In this document: positions 1 to 14,364 of the stretch, one piece after another
How positions within the stretch are numbered: the stretch's first letter is position 1
How the letters are laid out: each line of letters begins with the position of its first letter
Assembly (NCBI RefSeq): GCF_018687895.1
Contig: NZ_CP061307.1
Location: 1,054,001 to 1,118,000 of the forward strand
Origin: Polynucleobacter sp. JS-JIR-II-50
GTDB taxonomy: Bacteria > Pseudomonadota > Gammaproteobacteria > Burkholderiales > Burkholderiaceae
Length of the DNA stretch: 64,000 nt
Direction: 5' to 3'
Notes under the pieces: model-generated
What the model saw: only the letters and a program-made list of their open reading frames with translations
Database searches by the model: none
What the model was told of the DNA's origin: nothing
Made by a program: the position numbers and the translations under genes

Positions 1-3000
1 GCCATAAGATATTTAATTCCAGCTGGACAATTGATGGCGATGATCAAGAGCGATCCTTGTTCGCTATGATCCGCAATACTCACCAATTACAACCCGAAGG
101 TACGATTGTTGCGTACTCTGATAACTCCGCAGTCATGGTTGGCTGCGAAGCGGAAACCTGGGTTCCCCAGGGCAAAGATCAACGCTATGAAAAAGATACG
201 CGCTTGGTCCATACCCTTATGAAGGTGGAGACTCATAATCACCCGACTGCGATCGCTCCCTTTCCTGGCGCATCTACAGGTGCGGGCGGTGAAATTCGTG
301 ACGAGGGTGCTACTGGTATTGGCGGACGTCCCAAAGCTGGCCTTACCGGTTTCTCAGTATCTAATTTAAATATTCCTGGCACAGATCTTCCTTGGGAGAA
401 TCTGAAATACGGCAAGCCTGAGCGCATCGCTACACCTTTACAAATCATGATTGAAGGGCCACTAGGCGGCGCTGCATTCAATAATGAATTTGGTCGCCCA
501 ATTTTAGGTGGTTACTTTAGGGTCTTTGAGCAAACATTAGATGGCATACGTCGCGGCTATCACAAGCCCATTATGATTGCTGGCGGTATCGGAAGCATTG
601 ATTCAATCCATACCGAGAAAAAAGCAATTCAAGCAGGGCACCTATTCATTCAATTGGGCGGCCCAGGTATGCGAATCGGCATGGGCGGCGCTACGGGCAG
701 CTCTGTTGCGACCGGGACAAACACTGCCGATCTTGATTTTGATTCTGTACAACGAGGCAATCCAGAAATGGAGCGTCGCGCACAAGAAGTAATCAATGCC
801 TGCCGCGCTCTGGGTGATCGCAATCCAATTGTTTCTATTCATGATGTAGGCGCAGGTGGTATATCAAATGCATTCCCCGAGCTGGCAGATGGGGCTGGAT
901 TAGGGGCTGCATTTAATCTTCGGAGCGTACCGCTAGAAGAGAGTGGTATGAGTCCAGCGGAGATTTGGTGCAATGAATCTCAGGAACGTTATGTTTTAGC
1001 CATAGACGCCCAGGACTTAGATCTATTTAAATCATTTTGCGAACGTGAGCGCTGCCCCTTTGCAGTAGTTGGAGAAGCAACTACGGAACGTCAACTGAAA
1101 TTAAGTGACTCAAAGCAGCCATCATCTGATGATGCAGCTCTTCCAATTGACATGCCCATGGAAGTTTTGCTTGGTAAGCCTCCAAAGATGCATCGTAACG
1201 TTACAAGAGTTGCCCAGGAGTTTAAAGAATTAGACGTAACGGATGCCGATCTTGCGCAATCAATAGCGTGGGTCTTGCAACAACCCACTGTAGCTAGTAA
1301 ATCATTCTTGATTACGATTGGTGACAGAACTGTTGGTGGTCTAAATGCTAGAGATCAGTTTGTTGGACCATGGCAAGTTCCTGTAGCCGATTGCGCCGTA
1401 ACTCTGATGGATTACAAGGGTTATCGTGGTGAAGCAATGTCTATGGGTGAAAGAACTCCATTGGCAGTGATAGATGCCCCAGCTGCTGCACGTATGGCAG
1501 TAGGTGAAGCCATTACCAATCTTTTAGCTGCTGATATTGTCAGCCTCGAAGGCGTAAAGCTTTCTGCAAACTGGATGGCGGCATGTGGTGCTCCTGGTGA
1601 AGACGCCAAGCTCTATGACTCTGTTGAAGCAATTGGCATGGAGCTGTGCCCTGCGCTTGGAATATCGATTCCCGTTGGTAAAGATTCATTATCTATGTCT
1701 ACCGCATGGCAAGATGGTGATGAAGCTAAGAAAGTAGTCGCCCCAGTTTCTTTAATTATTTCTGCTTTTGCATCCGTACTAGATGCCCGTAAAACATTGA
1801 CACCTCTGCTTCAATTGAAGAGTAAAGACGGATCTCCACAAGAGACTGAGCTGATCTTGATCGATTTAGGGCGTGGCAAGAATCGCATGGCGGGAAGTAT
1901 CTTGGCTCAAGTGCTCGATCAGTCCGGAAAATCAGCGCCTGATATTGATCATCCAGAAGATCTCAAGTCTTTTGCTGCCGCCATAATTGAGCTACGTAAA
2001 GAGAATAAGCTTTTGGCTTATCACGACCGTTCTGATGGTGGGTTGTTTGCCACCATTGCCGAAATGGCTTTTGCCTCCCATTGCGGAATTTCACTTAACG
2101 TAGATATGATCGCCATGGACGCTGGGCAAGAGCCTGATTATGGTGATGCCAAGAATTGGGCGCAGCAGGTTTCTGGTCGTCGCCATGAACAAACCATGCG
2201 CGCGTTATTTAATGAAGAGTTAGGCGCAGTAATTCAAGTTCGCAAAGAAGATCGGGATGCGGTATTCGCCGTATTGAGAAAGTTGGGCTTAAGTGCTCAT
2301 AGTCATGTGATCGGCAAGCCCAATACCAACGGTCGTATTGAAATTTGGCGTGACGCTAAAAATATTTTTGCTGAGCCGCGTGAAGTGCTGCAAAAGATTT
2401 GGACTAACACTAGCTATCAAATAGCGCGTTTACGCGATAATCCTGCCTGTGCTGATAGTGAATTCTCGCTCTTGGACAATGTTGCCGACACGGGCATGAA
2501 TCCTAAACTCACATTCAATCCTTCTGAAGATATTGCGGCGCCATTTATTGGTAAAAATGCACGTCCTAAAGTTGCTATTTTGCGTGAGCAAGGGGTTAAC
2601 TCCCATGTTGAAATGGCGTACTCCGTTAATTGGGCCGGATTTGATAGCTATGACGTCCACATGTCTGATTTACTTAGTGGCAAGGCAAAGCTAGAAGACT
2701 TTAGAGGTTTAATCGCTTGTGGTGGCTTTAGTTACGGAGATGTATTGGGTGCCGGTGAGGGTTGGGCAAAAACAATTCTATTTAACCAGCAGCTCCGAGA
2801 TCAGTTTTCTAAGTTCTTTGAGCGTCAAGACAGCTTTGCATTAGGTGTTTGCAACGGTTGTCAAATGATGAGCAATCTCTCGGGAATCATTCCGGGTGCA
2901 GAAGCATGGCCTAAATTTACGCGTAATCAATCAGAGCAATATGAAGCACGCTTAGTGATGGCGGAGGTCATGACTTCACCTTCAATATTCACCCAGGGCA

Positions 3001-3347
3001 TGGAGGGTAGTCAGATACCAATTGCTATCGCTCACGGTGAAGGATTCGCCAACTTCAGCCAACAAGGCAGCTTAGAGAAAATTCAAAAGCAGGGCTTAGC
3101 CTCATTCCGCTTTGTGGATCATCAAGGCAACCCAACAGAAATTTACCCAATGAATCCAAATGGATCACCTAATGGATTAACTGGGGTTACAACACCTGAT
3201 GGCCGCTTTATGGTCATGATGCCTCATCCAGAGCGTGTATTTAGGGCTGTACAGATGAGTTGGTGTCCGCCCGAATGGTTGGATACTCCGGATGGCGCTA
3301 GCCCGTGGTTGCGTCTATTCCGCAACGCACGTCGTTGGGCGAATTAA
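1..3347 (+). CDS. purL: Phosphoribosylformylglycinamidine synthase, 5' end cut by the window edge
   Basis: Converts FGAR, ATP and glutamine to FGAM in purine synthesis. The frame is open from base 3 with no start, and the residues before the first in-window start codon already match the family, so the gene begins upstream; about 1115 of the usual ~1300 residues are visible. The synthase core shows the conserved segment [17 protein letters not shown] (near base 226). A C-terminal class I glutamine amidotransferase domain follows: [14 protein letters not shown], the nucleophile Cys in GVCNGCQMM (about base 2850), and the His-Glu pair in [10 protein letters not shown]. This single-chain large form is the proteobacterial type. 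It ends at TAA 3345-3347. Confidence 0.97.
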   Translation, partial: HKIFNSSWTIDGDDQERSLFAMIRNTHQLQPEGTIVAYSDNSAVMVGCEAETWVPQGKDQRYEKDTRLVHTLMKVETHNHPTAIAPFPGASTGAGGEIRDEGATGIGGRPKAGLTGFSVSNLNIPGTDLPWENLKYGKPERIATPLQIMIEGPLGGAAFNNEFGRPILGGYFRVFEQTLDGIRRGYHKPIMIAGGIGSIDSIHTEKKAIQAGHLFIQLGGPGMRIGMGGATGSSVATGTNTADLDFDSVQRGNPEMERRAQEVINACRALGDRNPIVSIHDVGAGGISNAFPELADGAGLGAAFNLRSVPLEESGMSPAEIWCNESQERYVLAIDAQDLDLFKSFCERERCPFAVVGEATTERQLKLSDSKQPSSDDAALPIDMPMEVLLGKPPKMHRNVTRVAQEFKELDVTDADLAQSIAWVLQQPTVASKSFLITIGDRTVGGLNARDQFVGPWQVPVADCAVTLMDYKGYRGEAMSMGERTPLAVIDAPAAARMAVGEAITNLLAADIVSLEGVKLSANWMAACGAPGEDAKLYDSVEAIGMELCPALGISIPVGKDSLSMSTAWQDGDEAKKVVAPVSLIISAFASVLDARKTLTPLLQLKSKDGSPQETELILIDLGRGKNRMAGSILAQVLDQSGKSAPDIDHPEDLKSFAAAIIELRKENKLLAYHDRSDGGLFATIAEMAFASHCGISLNVDMIAMDAGQEPDYGDAKNWAQQVSGRRHEQTMRALFNEELGAVIQVRKEDRDAVFAVLRKLGLSAHSHVIGKPNTNGRIEIWRDAKNIFAEPREVLQKIWTNTSYQIARLRDNPACADSEFSLLDNVADTGMNPKLTFNPSEDIAAPFIGKNARPKVAILREQGVNSHVEMAYSVNWAGFDSYDVHMSDLLSGKAKLEDFRGLIACGGFSYGDVLGAGEGWAKTILFNQQLRDQFSKFFERQDSFALGVCNGCQMMSNLSGIIPGAEAWPKFTRNQSEQYEARLVMAEVMTSPSIFTQGMEGSQIPIAIAHGEGFANFSQQGSLEKIQKQGLASFRFVDHQGNPTEIYPMNPNGSPNGLTGVTTPDGRFMVMMPHPERVFRAVQMSWCPPEWLDTPDGASPWLRLFRNARRWAN

Positions 3348-3366
3348 ATTGTCCTCTGAGAGCTTA

Positions 3367-4122
3367 ATGGAGCCGGTCACCTTTTCCGAAAGTGGTGGCG
3401 TGCGTTACCTGCATTTTGGAACAGAATCTATTCAGGGGGCAATGCGCTTGCGTGATCCTGAAGAGATTTACCTCGAATACAACCAGCAAATGATGGCATG
3501 GCTTTTGTTTTTAGAGACCAAACCTGGCATGCAAATTGCTCAACTTGGGCTCGGCACGGGGGCCTTAGCTAAGTTTCAGCATCAACATTGCCCAGCCGTT
3601 AAAACTACTGTTGTGGAGTTAAATCCCGCTGTAATTGTTTCTGCGAGATCGATGTTTTTTACGCCTGACGATGATCGCCGCTTAGAAACGCTACAAACTG
3701 ATGCAAAGCTTTTTGTAAAGAATAAGAAGTATCAGGGTCAGTTTGATGCCGTTCAGGTGGATTTGTATGATGCCATTTGCGATGGTCCTTCAGTAAGCTC
3801 TCTGGATTTCTATAAAGGTTGCTACGAGATTCTTAAGGGGCCTGGTGTCATGACGGTGAATTTATTCTCACGACACAAAAGCTTTGATATAAACCTTAAG
3901 AATATCTGTGAAGCTTTTGACAACAGGGTGCTCTTATTTCCAGAGTCCCATGATTGCAATGTCGTCGCAATCGCATTTAAGGGCCCTAAGCTTGAAGCGG
4001 AGTGGAAGGATGTTTCAAAGCGGGCAAAACTGATCCTTGAAAAAACAGGCCTGCCAACCAATAAATGGGTCTCGGGCATTAGTCGAGAGAACGCCAGACA
4101 AGAAAGTAAGCTCTCGATTTAA
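3367..4122 (+). CDS. Spermidine-synthase-like methyltransferase-fold protein
   Basis: About 252 residues with a Rossmann methyltransferase fold of the spermidine synthase type. The glycine-rich loop is LGLGTGALAKF, the acidic strand VVELNPAVI would bind the adenosyl ribose, and the DAVQVDLYDA stretch sits where spermidine synthases hold the catalytic aspartate. The N-terminal tetramerisation region of true SpeE is absent, so polyamine synthesis should not be assumed; a standalone SpeE-like methyltransferase of unknown substrate is equally possible. I chose ATG 3367; TTG 3349 in the same frame is an alternative. It starts 2-20 bases after purL and is probably cotranscribed with it. It ends just before a strong terminator. 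Confidence 0.8.
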   Translation: MEPVTFSESGGVRYLHFGTESIQGAMRLRDPEEIYLEYNQQMMAWLLFLETKPGMQIAQLGLGTGALAKFQHQHCPAVKTTVVELNPAVIVSARSMFFTPDDDRRLETLQTDAKLFVKNKKYQGQFDAVQVDLYDAICDGPSVSSLDFYKGCYEILKGPGVMTVNLFSRHKSFDINLKNICEAFDNRVLLFPESHDCNVVAIAFKGPKLEAEWKDVSKRAKLILEKTGLPTNKWVSGISRENARQESKLSI

Positions 4123-4141
4123 TTATTCGAGATAAAAAAAG

Positions 4142-4170
4142 AAAAAGGCGATCGTTTGATCGCCTTTTTT
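4142..4170. terminator. Bidirectional rho-independent terminator
   Basis: A perfect 12-bp stem AAAAAGGCGATC / GATCGCCTTTTT (4142-4153 with 4158-4169) closes a GTTT loop. Runs of A and T on the two sides let it work on both strands, between the convergent methyltransferase gene and acnB. Confidence 0.9.
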
Positions 4171-4174
4171 GCTT

Positions 4175-4196
4175 CTCAACCTATTGCCAGGTTGAG
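4175..4196. other. Perfect inverted repeat, possible second hairpin
   Basis: CTCAACCT (4175-4182) is perfectly complementary to AGGTTGAG (4189-4196) with a 6-base loop. It lies directly after the acnB stop on the minus strand and before the main terminator, but has no U tract of its own. It may protect the acnB mRNA 3' end or assist termination. Confidence 0.5.
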
Positions 4197-4207
4197 GGTG
4201 ATACATA

Positions 4208-6793
4208 TTACACAGTCACAGTATCTGCAACATCGCTAAATGACTTGAGCTTATCAAAACTCATGTATTTGTATACATCACCAGCTTTAGCATCGAGCGC
4301 CTTCACTTGCTCTAAATACTCTGCAGGAGTAGGTAGGCGACCCAAGAGGGCGGCGACAGAAGCTAATTCAGCAGATGCCAAATACACACGAGTATCGATA
4401 CCTAAGCGGTTTGGGAAGTTACGTGTAGAGGTTGATACAGCTGTTGAGCCCTTGCGGATCTGCGCTTGGTTACCCATACAAAGTGAGCAGCCTGGGCTTT
4501 CCATGCGGGCACCAGCGGCGCCTAACATGCCGTAGTAGCCTTCTTCCATCAAGACCATAGCATCCATCTTGGTTGGAGGCGCTACCCATAAGCGGGTTGG
4601 CATATCTTTCTTGCCTTGTAAAACCTGACCAGCTGCGCGGAAGTGGCCAATATTGGTCATGCATGAGCCAATAAACACTTCATCAATCTTGTCGCCAGCT
4701 ACTTCAGATAATACTTTTACATCATCTGGGTCGTTAGGGCAGGCAAGGATAGGTTCTTTGATTTCATCGATATTGATTTCGATGATCTCTGCGTAGTCAG
4801 CATCCGCATCGGCTTTGAGTAGTTGTGGATTAGCAATCCAAGCTTCCATGGCTTTGATGCGGCGACCAAGAGTACGCTTATCTTCATAACCATTAGCAAT
4901 CATCCACTTCATCAAGGTGATATTTGATGTCATGTATTCAATGATTGGCTCTTTGTTCAAGTGAACAGTACAGCCGCCAGCAGAACGCTCAGCAGAAGCG
5001 TCAGACAATTCAAATGCCTGCTCAACTTTCAGGTCGGGTAGACCTTCTATTTCAAGAATGCGGCCAGAGAAAATATTCTTCTTGCCTTGTTTCTCAACAG
5101 TGAGCAAACCCTTTTTGATTGCATATAAAGGAATTGCATTCACCAAGTCGCGCAAAGTGATGCCAGGTTGCATCTTGCCTTTGAAGCGAACTAAAACAGA
5201 CTCAGGCATATCCAATGGCATTACACCTGTAGCTGCTGCGAAAGCAACTAAGCCTGAACCAGCGGGGAATGAAATACCAATTGGGAAGCGTGTATGGCTA
5301 TCGCCACCAGTTCCACAAGTATCTGGGAGGAGCAGGCGGTTCAACCAGCTATGGATCACGCCATCACCTGGGCGCAAGGCAACACCACCACGATTAGTCA
5401 TGAATGGTGGAAGCTCATGTTGGGTGCGAATATCTACAGGCTTTGGATAAGCCGAGGTATGGCAGAACGACTGCATTACGAGATCAGAAGAGAAACCAAG
5501 GCAAGCCAAGTCTTTCAATTCATCGCGCGTCATTGGGCCTGTTGTGTCTTGTGAGCCAACAGTAGTCATATGCGGCTCGCAATAAGTACCAGGGCGTACG
5601 CCTTGTCCTTCTGGTAAGCCACAGGCGCGACCAACTATTTTTTGAGCCAAGCTAAAGCCCTTCTTGTTGTCGACTGGATTAACCGGCAAACGGAATTCAG
5701 CAGAAGCAGGCAAGCCCAGTGCAGCACGTGCTTTAGCAGTTAAGCCACGACCAACGATTAAAGGGATACGTCCGCCAGCGCGTACTTCATCCAGAATGAC
5801 AGGCGACTTCAATGCAAAAGTGGTGATTTCCTGACCGTTTTTAAATACTTTTCCTTCGTAGGGCCGAAGTTCAATCTCATCACCCATATTCATTTGAGAA
5901 ACATCTAATTCGATTGGTAATGCTCCGGAATCCTCCATTGTGTTGAAGAAGATCGGGGCAATATTGGTACCTAAGCACACACCACCAAAACGCTTGTTTG
6001 GTACGAATGGAATATCTTGACCTGTCCACCAGAGAACAGAGTTTGTTGCAGATTTACGTGATGAGCCTGTACCTACTACGTCTCCAACGTAGGCAATTTG
6101 ATTACCTTTTTTCTGGAGAGCAGCGATTTGCTTCATCGGACCGCGAACTCCACTCTCATCTGGCTCAATGCCAGGACGGGGGTTCTTGAGCATGATGGTT
6201 GCATGCAGTGGAATATCAGGGCGGCTCCATGCGTCAGGCGCGGGAGAAAGGTCATCGGTATTAGTTTCACCCGTTACCTTGAAAACAGTTAACTTCATGC
6301 TCTCTGGAACTGCAGGACGGCTAGTAAACCAGTCTGCATTGGCCCAGCTTTGCATTACCGCTTTAGCATTCGCATTGCCTTTTTCAGCAAGCTCTTGAAC
6401 GTCGTTGAAATAATCAAACATCAAGAGTGTTTTCTTGAGCGCTTCTGCAGCAGCAACACCGCACTCGGAGTCAGATAAAAGCTCTACTAAAGGTTTGATG
6501 TTGTAACCACCTAACATCGTGCCCAAAAGTTCAGTAGCACGTACACGGGAAATTAATGGAGATTTTTCTGTACCTTTGGCAACAGCATCTAAGAACTCAG
6601 CTTTAACTTTAGCTGCATCATCTACACCAGCAGGAACGCGGTTTGTGATTAATTCAACTAGCTCGGATTCTTTGCCGGCAGGTGGGTTTTTCAGCAATTT
6701 CACCAATTCAGAGGTTTGATCCTTGGTTAAAGGCAGGGCTGGAATACCGAGAGCTGCGCGTTCAGCGACGAGGGCGTTATAGGCTTCTAACAT
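4208..6793 (-). CDS. acnB: Aconitate hydratase B
   Basis: Isomerises citrate to isocitrate in the TCA cycle (AcnB proteins often also act on 2-methylcitrate-derived substrates). At 861 residues it has the family length. The layout is AcnB-type: a HEAT-like N-terminal domain (about 1-160), a swivelling domain (about 165-375, with [16 protein letters not shown]), then the Fe-S catalytic domains. The three cluster-ligand cysteines are visible at about 711 ([11 protein letters not shown]), 769 and 772 (GCSLCMGNQ). In other bacteria the apo form binds mRNA under iron or oxidative stress. The start is ATG 6793. It is a single gene with its own likely promoter, ending before a bidirectional terminator. 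Confidence 0.97.
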   Translation of the reverse strand: MLEAYNALVAERAALGIPALPLTKDQTSELVKLLKNPPAGKESELVELITNRVPAGVDDAAKVKAEFLDAVAKGTEKSPLISRVRATELLGTMLGGYNIKPLVELLSDSECGVAAAEALKKTLLMFDYFNDVQELAEKGNANAKAVMQSWANADWFTSRPAVPESMKLTVFKVTGETNTDDLSPAPDAWSRPDIPLHATIMLKNPRPGIEPDESGVRGPMKQIAALQKKGNQIAYVGDVVGTGSSRKSATNSVLWWTGQDIPFVPNKRFGGVCLGTNIAPIFFNTMEDSGALPIELDVSQMNMGDEIELRPYEGKVFKNGQEITTFALKSPVILDEVRAGGRIPLIVGRGLTAKARAALGLPASAEFRLPVNPVDNKKGFSLAQKIVGRACGLPEGQGVRPGTYCEPHMTTVGSQDTTGPMTRDELKDLACLGFSSDLVMQSFCHTSAYPKPVDIRTQHELPPFMTNRGGVALRPGDGVIHSWLNRLLLPDTCGTGGDSHTRFPIGISFPAGSGLVAFAAATGVMPLDMPESVLVRFKGKMQPGITLRDLVNAIPLYAIKKGLLTVEKQGKKNIFSGRILEIEGLPDLKVEQAFELSDASAERSAGGCTVHLNKEPIIEYMTSNITLMKWMIANGYEDKRTLGRRIKAMEAWIANPQLLKADADADYAEIIEINIDEIKEPILACPNDPDDVKVLSEVAGDKIDEVFIGSCMTNIGHFRAAGQVLQGKKDMPTRLWVAPPTKMDAMVLMEEGYYGMLGAAGARMESPGCSLCMGNQAQIRKGSTAVSTSTRNFPNRLGIDTRVYLASAELASVAALLGRLPTPAEYLEQVKALDAKAGDVYKYMSFDKLKSFSDVADTVTV

Positions 6794-6860
6794 TATGTTT
6801 CCTATGGTGTAAAAGTGATCAATAGAAAGGCCAAAAGGGAATTCTCTCCCGTTTTGCCAA

Positions 6861-6866
6861 ATTATA
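6861..6866 (-). promoter_or_regulatory. Candidate -10 element for acnB
   Basis: On the minus strand this reads TATAAT, a perfect -10 hexamer, about 70 bases before the acnB start. Upstream TTATAT at 18-base spacing is only a weak -35 match. Assignment rests on the hexamer and its position alone. Confidence 0.35.
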
Positions 6867-6968
6867 GTTGCTAAATCAAGTCTTATATAAGAGTTTAAAC
6901 CCTAAAAAATCGGCAAATTAGCCAAAATCAGGACTTTATTTGGACCCATGACTTTGAAAATGGAGCAA

Positions 6969-7157
6969 TTACACAACTTGCTCTTCCTTGAGGGCCCAAA
7001 CTAGTGCCACTACCCAGCCAATCAGGGACCATCCTAAAAACAGGTTTAAGGCAAAAATAGCCCCTGTATTTGCCCTTTTTTTGTGAAATGCTATGGCAAA
7101 AGGGAGGAAATAAAATAGGGAGAGAACGGTGATTAATATCGCAAATAAAAGGCGCAT
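6969..7157 (-). CDS. Small membrane protein, superinfection-immunity (Imm) family
   Basis: A 62-residue protein with two membrane segments: residues about 3-22 (FAILITVLSLFYFLPFAIAF) and about 32-55. The second half contains the family signature NTGAIFALNLFLGWSLIGWVVALVWAL, close to the phage T4 Imm-type domain also found in many bacterial chromosomes. In phage T4 the domain blocks DNA injection by related phages; the role of chromosomal copies is not established. No phage genes are nearby, so this is not a prophage remnant on present evidence. It stands alone between acnB and the divergently read pyrG. Confidence 0.75.
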   Translation of the reverse strand: MRLLFAILITVLSLFYFLPFAIAFHKKRANTGAIFALNLFLGWSLIGWVVALVWALKEEQVV

Positions 7158-7237
7158 AGGTATTAAATCGTTAGATTGGGGTGGACGAGATCCTATATTA
7201 ACGATTTTGAAATTTCCCCGCCCCTGATGGCTATCGT

Positions 7238-7243
7238 TATAAT
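7238..7243 (+). promoter_or_regulatory. Candidate -10 element for pyrG
   Basis: TATAAT lies 25 bases before the pyrG ATG. No good -35 sits at 16-18 bases; TTGAAA at 7207-7212 is 25 bases away, too far. Low confidence. Confidence 0.3.
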
Positions 7244-7265
7244 TACTTTTTCCAACAGAGCTTAA

Positions 7266-8930
<1,665 letters not shown>

Positions 8931-8939
8931 GGGAAGAAT

Positions 8940-11131
<2,192 letters not shown>

Positions 11132-11151
11132 GTCTGATTACTTATTAGCTT

Positions 11152-11457
11152 ATGCGGATTGTCATCTACTCCATGCTGGTATTGCTGATTGCAATTCAGT
11201 ACCCGCTTTGGCTGGGTAAGGGTGGATGGCTAAAGGTTTACGAGATGGAGCGACAAGTCGAACTCCAAGACGCTAAAAATAGCCTCTTGGCCCTTCGTAA
11301 TGCCAAGCTATCTGGCGATGTTAAAGATCTGAAAGATGGCACTCGAGCCATCGAAGAACGGGCCCGTGTTGAGCATGGGTTAATTAAGGAAGGTGAGTTT
11401 TTCGTGCAAATCTTACCGACCGATAAAGCATCCAACACCCAAGCTACAAAACAGTAG
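11152..11457 (+). CDS. ftsB: Cell division protein FtsB (septum formation initiator)
   Basis: A small bitopic membrane protein of 101 residues. One membrane helix (about 3-21) is followed by a periplasmic coiled coil rich in Glu, Leu and Lys (about 30-70), with the family GTRAIEERARVEHGLIKEGEFFVQI segment split here as TRAIEERARVEHGLIK then EGEFFVQI. FtsB binds FtsL and FtsQ in the divisome and helps activate septal wall synthesis. Its position directly after eno is the classical one and supports the call as much as the weakly conserved sequence. It converges on hslO with only 3 bases between the stop codons. Confidence 0.92.
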   Translation: MRIVIYSMLVLLIAIQYPLWLGKGGWLKVYEMERQVELQDAKNSLLALRNAKLSGDVKDLKDGTRAIEERARVEHGLIKEGEFFVQILPTDKASNTQATKQ

Positions 11458-11460
11458 TAT

Positions 11461-12426
11461 TTAATGACCGCTAGATGGCAGCCTCGTAGCGTCACTCAAT
11501 AAATCTGTTTTAAAAACCTGAAGGCAATCAACCGCATCAAAGCGGTATGGTTTTGCACAAAAATCACAAACGGTCTCTACAGCACCTTGCTCGGCAAGAA
11601 TACTTTGAACCTCTTCTTCACCAAGCATTCGCAAGATATCGGCAACCTTAGTGCGAGAGCATCTACAAGCAAAACGAATGGGGCGAGTAGGGAAGCTGCG
11701 TACACCATTTTCGGCGGACTCCTCCAAAAATAAACGCCTCAAAATAGTCTCTGGCGGAAGCGTTAACAATTCTTCATTAGTAATTGTTTCACCAAGCGTT
11801 TGAATGCGTGACCAGCCTTCAGCCGCAACCTGCGGATCCAGATGGGCATGGCCTCCAGAATTTGGCAATCGTTGTAACAATAAGCCGCCAACATGGGTAT
11901 CACTTGATGCAAGCCAAATGCGTGTATCCAATTGTTCGGAGTTTTGCATATACAGGGCTATAGCCTCTGCAGCGCTAGTGACCGGTTTAATGACTGCTCC
12001 TTGATGATCTTGAAGCGCTACGATGCCTTGGTAGGGTGCCTGTCCTGGTTCACGGTCAGCTGGATCTAAGGTAATAACCAATCTTCCGCTTCCACTAACA
12101 TCCAGTAGATCGGCTAGAGTTGCATCTGACCCTATTTCAGAGGGGTCAACAGAAAGCTTGACTGTAGCCCTCATGGATAAATCAGACTTACATTCAACCA
12201 CTAGAAGCTGAATGGGGCCCTTGCTTTGCGCTTGAATGATGAGGGTTCCATCAAATTTGAGGCTGGCACTTAAAAGGGTGGCAGCGCCAACAAAGTCACC
12301 CAGAATCGTACGGATGGCAGGGGGGTCGTTACGACGCTCTAGAACGGCCTGCCAGGCGCTTCCAATAGATACTATTTCCCCGCGAACCGGGGCCCCATCA
12401 CACATAAAGACTAGTAATTCATTCAT
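11461..12426 (-). CDS. hslO: Redox-activated chaperone Hsp33
   Basis: A holdase chaperone in the cytoplasm that is switched on by oxidation and unfolding. 321 residues, slightly longer than E. coli Hsp33. The C-terminal redox switch is intact: a CxC pair at about 254 and 256 (FACRCSRTK) and a CxxC pair at about 287 and 290 (VCDFCAKPY), which hold zinc when reduced. The N-terminal domain shows the family LLSASLKFDGTLIIQAQ segment. It is transcribed divergently from gltX, with 65 bases between the start codons. Confidence 0.95.
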   Translation of the reverse strand: MNELLVFMCDGAPVRGEIVSIGSAWQAVLERRNDPPAIRTILGDFVGAATLLSASLKFDGTLIIQAQSKGPIQLLVVECKSDLSMRATVKLSVDPSEIGSDATLADLLDVSGSGRLVITLDPADREPGQAPYQGIVALQDHQGAVIKPVTSAAEAIALYMQNSEQLDTRIWLASSDTHVGGLLLQRLPNSGGHAHLDPQVAAEGWSRIQTLGETITNEELLTLPPETILRRLFLEESAENGVRSFPTRPIRFACRCSRTKVADILRMLGEEEVQSILAEQGAVETVCDFCAKPYRFDAVDCLQVFKTDLLSDATRLPSSGH

Positions 12427-12491
12427 ATTTCAAAGTATCCACTTTTTTTCGGTTTTAGTCTCAGCAAGCCTGACCTGAGATAATGTGATTT

Positions 12492-13889
12492 ATGCATATA
12501 CGTACACGTTTCGCCCCAAGTCCCACGGGCTTTATTCATCTGGGAAATCTTCGCAGCGCTCTATATCCGTGGGCTTTTGCGCGCCACAATAAAGGCGACT
12601 TCATTCTTCGTATTGAGGATACTGACCTTGAGCGCTCATCACAGGAGGCTGTAGACGTCATCATCGAAGGAATGGCGTGGCTCGGCCTAGATTTGGATGA
12701 GGGTCCGATCTACCAGATGCAGCGTATTGATCGATATCGTGAAGTAGTAAAGCAAATGCTAGATTCTGGATTGGCCTATCCTTGCTACATGAGCGAAGAG
12801 CAGCTCAATAAACTCCGTGATCAGCAAATGGCAAATAAAGAAAAGCCTCGCTATAACGGCCTATGGAGACCTGAACCTGGTAAGACATTGCCACCTGTTC
12901 CCGAGGGTGTAAGCCCAGTAATTCGCTTTAAGAATCCAATTGGCGGATCTGTTATTTGGAATGACGCTGTCAAAGGTCAAATAGAAATTAGCAATGATGA
13001 GTTGGATGATTTGGTTATTGCTAGACCAGACGGAACGCCTACCTATAACTTTTGCGTAGTGATTGATGACATGGATATGAACATCACCCACGTTATTCGG
13101 GGTGATGACCATGTCAATAACACCCCTAGACAAATCAACATCATGAAGGCGCTGTGTGGAACTCCGCCTGTCTACGCCCATCTGCCAACCGTCCTCAATG
13201 ATGCTGGTGAAAAAATGAGCAAGCGTAACGGTGCGATGAGCGTAAGGGATTACCAAAAAGCAGGTTATCTTCCTGATGCAATTCTGAATTACCTGGCACG
13301 TTTAGGCTGGTCTCATGGAGATGCTGAGATATTTACTAAAGAGCAATTTGTAGACTGGTTTGATTTGGAAAGTTTGGGGCGCTCACCAGCGCAACATAAT
13401 CCAGAAAAATTACTTTGGTTAAACCATCAATATATTCAGAATTCAGAACCAGCCAAACTAGCAGCTGCAACTAAGCCATTTGCTCATGAGATGGGTATTG
13501 ATACAGAATCCGGCCCAAACTTTGTTCAAGTAGTTGGCTTGTTAAAAGATCGCGCCAATACCCTGATTGAAATTGCAGAAGGGGCAAAGCTGTTTTACTC
13601 ACCAGCGCCTAATTTAAGCGCAGATCAAATTAAAGAAAATATAGCCGAATCCGTTATTCCTGCATTGAAGGATTTGGTTGAAGCTATTTCATCAGCTGAG
13701 CCGACTAAAGAAGCTTATGCGGCTGTTTTTAAGCAAATATTGGCAAAGTATCAAATTAAAATGCCAGCATTAGCAATGCCCGTGAGATTCGCATTATTTG
13801 CCACTACACAGACCCCAGCCATTGATTCTGTGCTGGTTGTGTTGGGCAAGGAGGAGGCTGTCAAAAGGCTTTCCAAGGTAGTCCAATAG
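12492..13889 (+). CDS. gltX: Glutamate--tRNA ligase
   Basis: Charges tRNA-Glu with glutamate. 465 residues, family length. The class I signatures are both present: the HIGH variant HLGN at residues 16-19 after FAPSPTGFI, and KMSKR at 241-245. The C-terminal anticodon-binding domain starts at about residue 330. It lies 78 bases upstream of a tRNA-Ala/tRNA-Glu/tRNA-Asp cluster, so the enzyme and its own substrate tRNA may be partly cotranscribed. Confidence 0.97.
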   Translation: MHIRTRFAPSPTGFIHLGNLRSALYPWAFARHNKGDFILRIEDTDLERSSQEAVDVIIEGMAWLGLDLDEGPIYQMQRIDRYREVVKQMLDSGLAYPCYMSEEQLNKLRDQQMANKEKPRYNGLWRPEPGKTLPPVPEGVSPVIRFKNPIGGSVIWNDAVKGQIEISNDELDDLVIARPDGTPTYNFCVVIDDMDMNITHVIRGDDHVNNTPRQINIMKALCGTPPVYAHLPTVLNDAGEKMSKRNGAMSVRDYQKAGYLPDAILNYLARLGWSHGDAEIFTKEQFVDWFDLESLGRSPAQHNPEKLLWLNHQYIQNSEPAKLAAATKPFAHEMGIDTESGPNFVQVVGLLKDRANTLIEIAEGAKLFYSPAPNLSADQIKENIAESVIPALKDLVEAISSAEPTKEAYAAVFKQILAKYQIKMPALAMPVRFALFATTQTPAIDSVLVVLGKEEAVKRLSKVVQ

Positions 13890-13894
13890 AGAAC

Positions 13895-13924
13895 TTGCGT
13901 ACCCGCACAAAAATAGGATAAAAT
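13895..13924 (+). promoter_or_regulatory. Candidate promoter of the tRNA cluster
   Basis: TTGCGT (13895-13900) and TAAAAT (13919-13924) are separated by 18 bases and lie just after the gltX stop, about 44 bases before the first tRNA. The -10 is good; the -35 keeps only the TTG triplet. Confidence 0.45.
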
Positions 13925-13967
13925 CTTGGATTGTTTTGAGTGTCTTGTAGTTTTATCGCGAGATTTC

Positions 13968-14043
<76 letters not shown>

Positions 14044-14074
14044 AGCATTTAAAATAGTTGTTGTTGTAGTCCAG

Positions 14075-14150
14075 GTCCCCATCGTCTAGAGGCCTAGGAC
14101 ATCACCCTTTCACGGTGAGTACGGGGGTTCGAATCCCCCTGGGGACGCCA
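14075..14150 (+). tRNA. tRNA-Glu (anticodon TTC)
   Basis: 76 bases with encoded CCA. The anticodon stem TCACC/GGTGA closes loop CTTTCAC, giving TTC. The acceptor GTCCCCA pairs with TGGGGAC. This is the substrate of GltX encoded just upstream. Confidence 0.97.
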
Positions 14151-14202
14151 GATTCTTCTGGCAGAAGTAAAGCTGTATGATGTTGTGTTACGCGATGTAT
14201 TT

Positions 14203-14279
14203 GGAGCGGTAGTTCAGTTGGTTAGAATATCGGCCTGTCACGCCGAGGGTCGCGGGTTCGAGTCCCGTCCGTTCCGCCA
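14203..14279 (+). tRNA. tRNA-Asp (anticodon GTC)
   Basis: 77 bases with encoded CCA. Acceptor GGAGCGG pairs with CCGTTCC with one wobble; the loop of the CGGCC-type stem reads CTGTCAC, anticodon GTC. It is followed after 8 bases by a terminator. Confidence 0.97.
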
Positions 14280-14287
14280 AGACAAAT

Positions 14288-14315
14288 AAAAAGCCCCCTT
14301 AATCGGGGGCTTTTT
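14288..14315. terminator. Rho-independent terminator after the tRNA cluster
   Basis: Perfect 11-bp stem AAAAAGCCCCC (14288-14298) with GGGGGCTTTTT (14305-14315), loop TTAATC. Symmetric A and T tracts mean it can also end minus-strand transcripts coming from the Ala-rich gene. Confidence 0.93.
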
Positions 14316-14364
14316 CTTGATAAAAAATAATTCTTTATACGTTTTCCGCCTCTTTACTGAATGT

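Noticed and set aside
3292..3366. Longer start for the spermidine-synthase-like protein
   Set aside because: It overlaps the purL C-terminus in another frame and the extra residues are purL codons read out of frame.
5058..6719. Several plus-strand frames inside acnB
   Set aside because: They lie opposite a well-conserved coding region, have no family motifs and no ribosome sites.
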